Shown here piece by piece: positions 24,511 through 31,880 of a DNA stretch of 64,000 nt. The translations under genes were made by a program, and so were the position numbers. Positions within the stretch are counted from its first letter, which is position 1. Each line of letters starts with the position of its first letter. Source of the DNA: Leucobacter sp. OLIS6. GTDB taxonomy: Bacteria; Actinomycetota; Actinomycetes; Actinomycetales; Microbacteriaceae. The notes under the pieces are model-generated. The model did no database searches. It had not been told where the DNA came from and worked only from the letters and a program-made list of their open reading frames with translations. Location: the NCBI RefSeq assembly GCF_002752355.1, contig NZ_MRAV01000002.1, positions 1 through 64,000 on the forward strand. Reading direction: 5' to 3'.

Positions 24511-26868
24511 ATGTCGGAATCCGCAGTACGAGTCGAGAGTCCGGTCCGCAGCGCCTTCGTGGTGGTGTCGAACCGACTGCCCGTCGATCGCGTGACGGAG
24601 CCCGACGGGAGCGTGCGCTGGCGCACGTCTCCCGGCGGGCTCGTCACCGCGATGGAACCCGTGGTCCGGGACCTCGGCTGCGTCTGGGTGGGTTGGCCCG
24701 GCAGCATCGACGAGGAGCTCGAACCCTTCGCGGTCGGCGCCATGCGCCTCCGCCCCGTCGCGCTCTCGGCCAAGGACTTCGCCGAGTACTACGAGGGCTG
24801 CTCGAACGACACGTTCTGGCCGCTCTACCACGACGTCATCTCGCCGCCCGGCTACCACCGCGAGTGGTGGGATCGCTACGTGACGGTCAACCGGCGCTTC
24901 GCCGAGGCCGCGGCGGAGGCCGCCGAACCCGGGGCGACGGTCTGGGTGCACGATTACCAGCTGCAGCTCGTGCCCGCCATGCTGCGCGAACTCCGGCCCG
25001 ATCTCGTCATCGCGTTCTTCCTGCACATCCCGTTCCCCGCGCACGGCCTCTTCGGGCAGCTGCCCTGGCGACGTCAGGTGCTCGAAGGGATCATCGGCGC
25101 CGACGTCGTCGGTTTCCAGCGCGTCGCCGACGCCGCCAACTTCCGTTCGGCCGTGCGCCGCTACGTCGGGGCTCCCTCCAACGGCAATCGGATCCTCGTC
25201 GGCGATGCCGCCGACGGCTCGGGCGGTCCCGAACGGCACGTCCTCGCGCAGGAGTTCCCCATCTCGATCGATGCCGCGGAGTTCGCGGCGCTCGCCGCGA
25301 GCGAGCCGGTGCAGCGCCGAGCGCGCGAGATCCGTGCCGAGCTCGGGGATCCCGAGCGCGTGATCCTCGGCGTCGACCGGCTCGATTACACGAAGGGGAT
25401 CCGGCACCGACTCAAGGCCTTCTCCGAGCTGCTCCAGGACGGCGAGATCGACCCCGCGAAGGTGACGCTCGTGCAGGTGGCGAGCCCGAGCCGCGAGCGG
25501 GTGGAGGCCTACCAGCACCTGCGCGACGAGATCGAGGTGACGGTCGGCCGCATCAACGGCGATTTCGGCACCATCGCGCACAGCCCCGTCGTCTATCTGC
25601 ACCGCGGCTATCCGCGGGAGGAGATGGCGGCGCTCTACCTCGCGGCCGACGTGCTCGCGGTCACCGCTCTGCGGGACGGCATGAACCTCGTCGCCAAGGA
25701 GTACGCGGCCTGCCGCATCGACGAGCGCGGTGCCCTCGTGCTCTCGGAGTTCGCCGGGGCGGCCGACGAGCTGCGCCGGGCCGTGCTGGTCAACCCGCAC
25801 GACATCAACGGGCTCAAGGCCGGGATCGTCGCGGCGCTGCGCATGCCCGAGGCCGAGCAGCGGCAGCGCATGCGCGCCATGCGCAAGGTCGTGTTCCGCA
25901 ACGACGTGGCGCGCTGGTCGAGCGATTTCCTGCGCTCGGTCGAGGGCGCTGCCGCGCAGCGGATCCTTGCAGAGGGGCCGGATCCCGAGGCCGACATCGC
26001 CGCGGGCGACGACCCGTCGGCCGCGGGGAACCAGGCGCACCCGCCGACCACTCCCATCTTCCTGCCGACGGGACTCGACGCGATGCTGCGCAGGCTCGCC
26101 GCCGAATCCCAGCTGCTCGTCGCCTGCGACTTCGACGGGACGCTGGCGCCGATCGTGCCGCACCCCGACCAGGCGCGCATCCTGCCTCGCGCCGAGCAGG
26201 CGCTCTCGGTGCTGCAGAACGCTTCGGGAGTCGACGTCGCGATCATCTCGGGGCGCTCCGTCGCCGACCTCGAAGCGACGGGTCTGCGCACCGACGGGCG
26301 GATCCTCTCGGGATCGCACGGCGCAGAACTCGCCGGCCTGCCGGGCACGGCGCGCGTGCCGGCGCCCTCGAACGGGCGTACCGACGCGGAGGAGGCCCGC
26401 TTCGCGCGGGTCCGCGAGCTCTTCGAGCGGCACGCCGCGACCGAACCGGGCGCGTGGGTCGAGCAGAAGCCGTTCGGTCTCGCGCTGCACGGTCGCGGTG
26501 TGGCCGAGCGCCCCCGGGCGGAAGCGATGCTCGCCGCCGCAGCCGCCGAAGCCGAAGAGCTGCGCGGTGAACTCGGCGGGCTCCGGCTCCGCAACGGCAA
26601 GCTCGTGACCGAGGCGTCGGTGCGCGATACCGACAAGGGGGCCGCACTGCGGGCCATCCGAGCAGCGCTGCCCGAGGGCTTCGCCGTGATGATCGGCGAC
26701 GACGACACCGATGAGGACGCGTTCCGGGCCCTCGGTCCGGGCGATGCCGCGATCCGCGTGGGCACGGCGCCGTCGGTCGCAGAGTTCCGCGTCGCAGACC
26801 CGGAGGAGGTCGCAGCGATGCTCGCGCGCCTCGCGGAGCTGCGCACCGGCGTCGTGATCGGATCCTGA
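24511..26868 (+). CDS. Bifunctional trehalose-6-phosphate synthase/phosphatase (OtsA-OtsB fusion)
   Basis: This 785-residue protein joins both steps of the OtsAB trehalose pathway. Residues about 15-480 are a GT20 synthase (VVVSNRLPVDR, TVWVHDYQLQLVPAMLRELR, LGVDRLDYTKGIRHR, LRDGMNLVAKEY), making trehalose-6-P from UDP-glucose and glucose-6-P. Residues about 530-775 are a HAD phosphatase (ACDFDGTLAPIV near 540, IISGRSVADLE, GDDDTDEDAF near 730). All expected catalytic motifs are present in both halves. Most bacteria encode the two as separate genes. It follows pepA by 46 bp and precedes an M18 peptidase gene; co-transcription is possible. Confidence 0.93.
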   Translation: MSESAVRVESPVRSAFVVVSNRLPVDRVTEPDGSVRWRTSPGGLVTAMEPVVRDLGCVWVGWPGSIDEELEPFAVGAMRLRPVALSAKDFAEYYEGCSNDTFWPLYHDVISPPGYHREWWDRYVTVNRRFAEAAAEAAEPGATVWVHDYQLQLVPAMLRELRPDLVIAFFLHIPFPAHGLFGQLPWRRQVLEGIIGADVVGFQRVADAANFRSAVRRYVGAPSNGNRILVGDAADGSGGPERHVLAQEFPISIDAAEFAALAASEPVQRRAREIRAELGDPERVILGVDRLDYTKGIRHRLKAFSELLQDGEIDPAKVTLVQVASPSRERVEAYQHLRDEIEVTVGRINGDFGTIAHSPVVYLHRGYPREEMAALYLAADVLAVTALRDGMNLVAKEYAACRIDERGALVLSEFAGAADELRRAVLVNPHDINGLKAGIVAALRMPEAEQRQRMRAMRKVVFRNDVARWSSDFLRSVEGAAAQRILAEGPDPEADIAAGDDPSAAGNQAHPPTTPIFLPTGLDAMLRRLAAESQLLVACDFDGTLAPIVPHPDQARILPRAEQALSVLQNASGVDVAIISGRSVADLEATGLRTDGRILSGSHGAELAGLPGTARVPAPSNGRTDAEEARFARVRELFERHAATEPGAWVEQKPFGLALHGRGVAERPRAEAMLAAAAAEAEELRGELGGLRLRNGKLVTEASVRDTDKGAALRAIRAALPEGFAVMIGDDDTDEDAFRALGPGDAAIRVGTAPSVAEFRVADPEEVAAMLARLAELRTGVVIGS

Positions 26869-26920
26869 ACCGCAGGTGACCGGCCGCGCGCCGGACCGCC
26901 AAGAGTGCTTGGATAGGAGC

Positions 26921-28201
26921 ATGGGAACCGCGCTGCAGGATCGTGACCGCTACATCGACCAGTTCACGGAGTTCGTGGAAGCGTCGCCCACCTCCTACCA
27001 CGCGGTCGCATCACTCGCCGAGGCGCTCGTCGCGGCCGGCTTCGTCGAACACCGCGAGGCCGATGCCTGGCTCGGGATCGAGCCCGCGGGCCGCGGATTC
27101 GTGCGCCGCGACGGCGCCCTCATCGCCTGGCGCGCAGGGTCGGCCGTGCACGCGGCGAGCCCGGTGCGCGTGTTCGGCTGCCACACCGATTCGCCCGGAT
27201 TCGTGCTGAAACCGCAGCCCGACACCCAGGCCGAGGGCTGGGCGCAGCTCGGCGTCGAGGTCTACGGCGGACCGCTGCTCAACTCGTGGCTCGACCGCGA
27301 CCTCGCGATCGCCGGCCGCCTCGTGCTGCGCGACGGCTCCGAGGCTCTGGCGCGCACGGGCGCCGTGGCCCGGATCCCGCAGCTCGCGATCCACCTCGAC
27401 CGCGGGGTGAACAACGGCCTGACCCTCGACAAGCAGCGGCACACGCAGCCGATCGTGGGACTCGGCGAGGTCTCCGCCGTCGAACTGCTCGCCCGCTCGG
27501 CCGGAGTCGACGTCGCCGACGTCGTGGCGATGGACGCCCGGGTCGCCGACGCGCAGGCGCCGGCCCGCATCGGCGCCGAGAGCGAGCTGCTCGCCTCACC
27601 GCGCCTCGACAACCTCAGCTCGGTCGTGGCTGGCCTCGTCGCGCTCGTCGAGACCGAGCCAGCCGCCGACTCGATCGCCATGCTCGCAGCCTTCGACCAC
27701 GAGGAGCTCGGTTCCGAGAGCCGCTCGGGCGCATCGGGCCCGTTCCTCGAGGAAGTGCTCGACCGGCTCCGCGCGGGCCTCGGCGCAGACGTCGAGGCGG
27801 CCGCCCGCGGGTTCGCCGGTTCCTGGTGCCTCTCGGCCGACGCCGGGCATTCGGTGCACCCGAACTACCCGGAGCGGCACGACCCTCAGGTGCGGCCGCG
27901 CGCCGGCCAGGGGCCCATGCTCAAGGTGAACGCGAACCAGCGCTACGCGAGCGACGCCCACGGCGCGGCGCTCTGGACCCGCTGCTGCGCCGCCGCGGGC
28001 ATCGCGACGCAGGAGTTCGTGTCGAACAACGGCGTGCCCTGCGGCACGACCATCGGGCCGCTCACGGCGACCCGCATCGGCATCCGCACCGTCGACGTCG
28101 GGGTACCCCTGCTGTCGATGCACTCGGCGCGCGAGCTCGCGCACATCGACGATCTGCACGGGCTCGCGAAGGCCGCCGGAGGCTTCTTCGCCGGGGCCTG
28201 A
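26921..28201 (+). CDS. apeB: M18-family aminopeptidase
   Basis: The protein has 426 residues from the ATG at 26921 (AGGAGC just upstream; an earlier in-frame GTG is less likely). M18 metal and catalytic motifs are seen in order: FGCHTDSPGFVLKP, HLDRGVNNGLTLDKQ, SPRLDNLSS, DHEELGSES, SADAGHSVHPNYPERHDP and ANQRYASDAHGAALW. M18 enzymes are dodecameric cytosolic aminopeptidases that prefer acidic or aromatic N-termini. Confidence 0.92.
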   Translation: MGTALQDRDRYIDQFTEFVEASPTSYHAVASLAEALVAAGFVEHREADAWLGIEPAGRGFVRRDGALIAWRAGSAVHAASPVRVFGCHTDSPGFVLKPQPDTQAEGWAQLGVEVYGGPLLNSWLDRDLAIAGRLVLRDGSEALARTGAVARIPQLAIHLDRGVNNGLTLDKQRHTQPIVGLGEVSAVELLARSAGVDVADVVAMDARVADAQAPARIGAESELLASPRLDNLSSVVAGLVALVETEPAADSIAMLAAFDHEELGSESRSGASGPFLEEVLDRLRAGLGADVEAAARGFAGSWCLSADAGHSVHPNYPERHDPQVRPRAGQGPMLKVNANQRYASDAHGAALWTRCCAAAGIATQEFVSNNGVPCGTTIGPLTATRIGIRTVDVGVPLLSMHSARELAHIDDLHGLAKAAGGFFAGA

Positions 28202-28282
28202 TCCCGGCCCGTTCGGACACGGGTTCCCGAAAGGTGTCGAAATCCCCGCGATTCGGCGGGCAGTGTTGGTTAGGATCGAGAC

Positions 28283-28567
28283 ATGAGCGAGATGCAGCAG
28301 GCGAGCGGGGGCGAGGTGGCGCTCTCGACGCAGGCGCTGGTCCCGTCCATTCAGCGTTTCGGCGAGAAGGACATCGAGGTGACGTTCCTCGGCAACAACG
28401 CCGACGGGCAGCCGACCTGGATCCTCTGGAACCGCAACGAGCCCTACCTCATCGGCGTGCTGCGCCAGGGCAAGCTCGGCTTCACCTTCGAGCAGCGCAC
28501 CGATCACGGTGTGCTGCTGCACCAGGACATCTCGTTCTCGCGCCTCCAGCGCGCGATCGCCGGCTGA
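28283..28567 (+). CDS. Conserved-looking 94-residue protein of unknown function
   Basis: I do not recognise this protein. It is soluble, with no signal or membrane segment. Features include PSIQRFGEKDIEVTFLGNN, QPTWILWNRNEPYLIGVLRQ and LGFTFEQRTDHGVLLHQDIS. The pattern of alternating hydrophobic residues suggests a small beta-rich domain. It follows apeB by 81 bp and is convergent with the Lrp regulator. A short hairpin with the stem TCCTGCG lies just after the stop. Confidence 0.6.
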   Translation: MSEMQQASGGEVALSTQALVPSIQRFGEKDIEVTFLGNNADGQPTWILWNRNEPYLIGVLRQGKLGFTFEQRTDHGVLLHQDISFSRLQRAIAG

Positions 28568-28621
28568 TCCTGCGACTCGTTCCTCGCGCAGGATGACGGG
28601 GCGACTCGTTCCTCTGCCCGC

Positions 28622-29545
28622 TCAACCGGCGACGGGCCCGGCGCCCGGGGCGAAGGCCCGCGGGTAGGCCTCCTTCACGACGTCGTAGTGCGCCCAGGTG
28701 TCGAGTGATCCGACTTCGGGCAGCGCGCGCAGCTCCTCGAGCACGCCCAGCACGGTCGCCGAGGCGGAGCCGACGACCGTCGCGACGAAGTCGTGCGCGC
28801 CGTGCGTCTGCGCCGCGAAGTCGATGGCGGGGCAGTCGAGGATGTAGCGCCGGATCGGCTCCGTGTCGCCGGCCGCGGCGATCCCGACACCGAGCGCGAT
28901 CCGGTGACCGGTGAGTCCGCCCGAGGTCATCGCCGAGATGCGGAACACCTCGGCGTCGAGCATCCGCTGCACGCGCGCCCGCGTCGACGACGGGGCGAGG
29001 TGCACGGCGTCGGCGAGCCGACGGAAGCTCATGCGACCGTCACGCTGCAGCAGCGCAATGAGCTCGTGGTCGACCTCGTCGAGGGCGATGTCGGCGAGCT
29101 GCTTCGCGACGAAGAACCCGGTGAGCACCTCCGCGTAGGTGGTGACACGGATCCCGCGGACGCCCGGGATCCCGCGCACGCGGGCGAGCACGGCGTGCAG
29201 CTCGTCGTCGCCGCCGTGCCGGGACTCGAACACCAGCGGCAGCTCGCCGCTGACCAGCGAGACGAACACCGCCTCGGGCAGTTCGGCGATGCGGCGCGCG
29301 ACCGGGGCGACGGGCCCCTCGACCGAGACCTTCGCGTGCACGAGCACCCGGTGCCCGACGAAGCGCGGGTCGAGCGCGGCGGCGACGCGCATGCGACCGG
29401 TCTCGGCGAGCACGCGGATCCGCTGCGAGACGGCGTCGCGCGAGGTTCCGAGCCGCCGAGCGAGCTCGTTGGCGCTCGCGCGTCCATCCTCCTGCAGCGC
29501 ACGGGTCAGTGCGGCGTCGAAGGAGTCGTGATCCCGTTCGTTCAT
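28622..29545 (-). CDS. Lrp/AsnC-family regulator with duplicated HTH-RAM units
   Basis: This 307-residue protein is twice the usual Lrp length. The first unit has an HTH at about residues 8-55 (LQEDGRASANELARRLGTSR) and a ligand-binding RAM domain to about 145. The second unit has an HTH near 155-200 (LLQRDGRMSFRRLADAVHLA) and a second RAM domain to the end. Tandem forms are known in Actinobacteria. The gene is divergent from the amidohydrolase gene across a 255-bp intergenic region, so it may control that gene and itself. Confidence 0.85.
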   Translation of the reverse strand: MNERDHDSFDAALTRALQEDGRASANELARRLGTSRDAVSQRIRVLAETGRMRVAAALDPRFVGHRVLVHAKVSVEGPVAPVARRIAELPEAVFVSLVSGELPLVFESRHGGDDELHAVLARVRGIPGVRGIRVTTYAEVLTGFFVAKQLADIALDEVDHELIALLQRDGRMSFRRLADAVHLAPSSTRARVQRMLDAEVFRISAMTSGGLTGHRIALGVGIAAAGDTEPIRRYILDCPAIDFAAQTHGAHDFVATVVGSASATVLGVLEELRALPEVGSLDTWAHYDVVKEAYPRAFAPGAGPVAG

Positions 29546-29800
29546 CCGTGCTCCTCCTCGCGGGTTCCGCCTCGACCGCCAAGATACGCGATTCTGCCCC
29601 TCCGCGTCGCAAATCAGCGGTCAGATTACACCCTACGGTGCGAATTGTCGGCAGATATGCGTGAGGGTGCTGCAGAAGCGCGGCGAACGGCACTACGGGG
29701 ACGTCGTATCGCCTCGCGCTCCGCGGGTCCCTGATCTATTCTCGGCTCGAAGCTCCGGTGCGCCGGAGCCCCCAGACTCCGACCCGATGAAGGGACGCAC

Positions 29801-31471
29801 ATGCGCTCGCTCGCCACCTACGATGCCCGCGACTCCGATCCGACGATCGTCACCGCCGCCCGGATCCTCACCGTCGACGACGCGCGGCCCGAGGCCGAGG
29901 CCATGCTCACCGACCGCGGCGTGATCCTCGCGCTGGGCAGCCTCGCCGAGGTCGAGCAGGCCGCGCGCGAAGCGGGCCTCGACGCGGTGCGTGCCGATTA
30001 CCCGGGCGAGACCATCGTGCCCGGCTTCATCGATGCGCACGCGCATCCGCTCATGTACGGGCAGATGCTCACCTGGATCGACGTGTCGCCCGCGAAGGCC
30101 GGCTCGATCCCCGAGATCGTCGAGCTCATGCGAGAGGGCGCGAAGAAGCTGCCCGCCGGGGTGCCGCTGCGCGGCTACGGCTACGAGCAGCGCAACCTCG
30201 AGGAGCGTCGCCACCCCACCCGCTTCGAGCTCGACGAGATCGCGACGGACCGCGAGGTCTACCTGATGAACGCCTCGGGCCACGGCGGCGTCGTCAACAG
30301 CTTCACCTTCGAGAAGTTCGGCGTCACGCGCGACACCCCGAACCCCGAGGGCGGCGAGTTCTTCCGCGACGCCGACGGCGAGCTGACGGGCGAGCTCTCG
30401 GACGCCGCCTGCAACGTGCTCACGGGCCTGCACGGCGTCAAGATCGGCCACCACGGCCCCAACTTCCACCTCGGCGACGAGCCGGCCGAGCACCAGCGCC
30501 AGCTCGACCTGGTGCAGCGCGAGTTCCTCGCGGGCGGCGTCACCGCCATCGGCGATGCGCAGGTGTCGAAGCGCGAGTTCGCGGCCTACCTCGAGCTGGC
30601 CGACCGCGGCGCGCTGAACATGCGCGTCTCGATGTACTTCCTGTCGCACCTGCTCGACCAGGTCGTCGACCTCGGGTTCACCGGCCCCTTCGGCAACGCG
30701 TTCCTGTCGGCGGCCGGCATCAAGCTGTACGCCGACGGCACGCTCGGCGGGTGGACCGCGTACTTCCCCGAGGGCTATGTGGGCGACCCCTGCCGCACCG
30801 GCCAGCTCTACCACGAGCCCCGCGAGTACACCGAGCTCGTGCGCAAGGCGCACAGCGCCGGCCTGCAGACCGCGACGCACGCGCAGTCGCCGACCGCGAT
30901 CAAGATGGTGGTCGACGCCATCGAGCAGGCCCTCGCGGACCGCCCCGACGCCGATGCACGCCACCGCATCGAGCACTGCGGCCTCCCGGCCGTCGAGGAG
31001 GTCGCGCGCATGGCCGAGCTCGGCATCCGCCCCGTCAACCAGACCCAGCACTACTACAACTGGGGCGAGGGCGTGGAGCAGGCCATCGGCACGCCGGGGG
31101 AGCGCTTCAACCCGCTCGGCGAGTTCGAGGCGGCCGGCGTCCCCATGACCATCTCGTCCGACGCGCCCGTGGCCGAGCCGCGCCCGCTCGAGGCGATCCA
31201 GGCCGCCGTGACCCGAGTCACCCGCCGCGGGCACCAGCTCGGCCCGGACTCTCTGCGCATCAGCCCCGAGGCGGCGCTGCGTGCCCACACCCTCGAGGGG
31301 GCGATCTCGATCGGGCGCGAGCGCGAGATCGGATCGCTCGCGGTCGGCAAGCGAGCCGACTTCGTGGTGCTCGGCGGCGACCCGCTCGCGACCGAGGGCG
31401 CCGAGATCTCGCAGATCCCCGTGCGCGAGACCTGGGTCGACGGCACCCGCCGCTTCAGCGCCGAGGCCTGA
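29801..31471 (+). CDS. Amidohydrolase family protein (YtcJ/amidohydrolase_3 type)
   Basis: This 556-residue enzyme has the metallo-dependent hydrolase barrel: N-terminal metal site PGFIDAHAHPLMYG, a central LYADGTLGGWTAYFPEGYVG, HAQSPTAIKMVVDAIEQA, RHRIEHCGLP, and the C-terminal SSDAPVAEPRPLEAI followed by IGSLAVGKRADFVVLGGDPL. YtcJ-like enzymes hydrolyse exocyclic amide-type bonds (for example N-substituted formamides). The true substrate is unknown. No signal peptide is seen. The divergent tandem-Lrp gene is a likely regulator. Confidence 0.85.
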   Translation: MRSLATYDARDSDPTIVTAARILTVDDARPEAEAMLTDRGVILALGSLAEVEQAAREAGLDAVRADYPGETIVPGFIDAHAHPLMYGQMLTWIDVSPAKAGSIPEIVELMREGAKKLPAGVPLRGYGYEQRNLEERRHPTRFELDEIATDREVYLMNASGHGGVVNSFTFEKFGVTRDTPNPEGGEFFRDADGELTGELSDAACNVLTGLHGVKIGHHGPNFHLGDEPAEHQRQLDLVQREFLAGGVTAIGDAQVSKREFAAYLELADRGALNMRVSMYFLSHLLDQVVDLGFTGPFGNAFLSAAGIKLYADGTLGGWTAYFPEGYVGDPCRTGQLYHEPREYTELVRKAHSAGLQTATHAQSPTAIKMVVDAIEQALADRPDADARHRIEHCGLPAVEEVARMAELGIRPVNQTQHYYNWGEGVEQAIGTPGERFNPLGEFEAAGVPMTISSDAPVAEPRPLEAIQAAVTRVTRRGHQLGPDSLRISPEAALRAHTLEGAISIGREREIGSLAVGKRADFVVLGGDPLATEGAEISQIPVRETWVDGTRRFSAEA

Positions 31472-31880
31472 TCCTCCGCGGCGCGCGTCGCCGCACGTCT
31501 TCGCGACGAACCGAACGCCGCTCGCGCGGATGGAACCACCGTGTTCCGTCCGCCCGGGCGGCGTTCGGCGTTCCGCCGGCGCAAATACGTAATTTGCACG
31601 GACGCGGCGGAGCCGTCCGATTCCTAGCCTTGCGAACAGGACCACACCCCCGAAACGGTCGCTCCGGATCGGGGACCACGGTTCCGCGGCGAGGAAGGGC
31701 AAGCCGTGGAGCCCGTAGCTGCGGACGAGGGATGCGCGGCAGAGTCGCCGCCGATCCCGTTCCCGCTGCGCGCACCTCGGAACGCCGCTCCCTGCTGCTC
31801 AGGGGGCACCCGAATCCCGAGCGCCCCGGAAGAGGGGGCGCGGCACCCGGGAGCATCCGGATCTGCGCCGAGCAGAACGG
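31472..31880. other. Intergenic region (409 bp)
   Basis: No gene is supported in this stretch. It separates the amidohydrolase from the surface-protein gene on the same strand. It contains GC-rich inverted-repeat fragments (GCGTTCGGCG near 31563, complementary to CGAACGCCG near 31511), and an AT-richer pocket near 31582-31600 (CAAATACGTAATTTG, a near-palindrome) that could mark the surface-protein promoter region. I could not place -35/-10 elements confidently. Confidence 0.4.
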
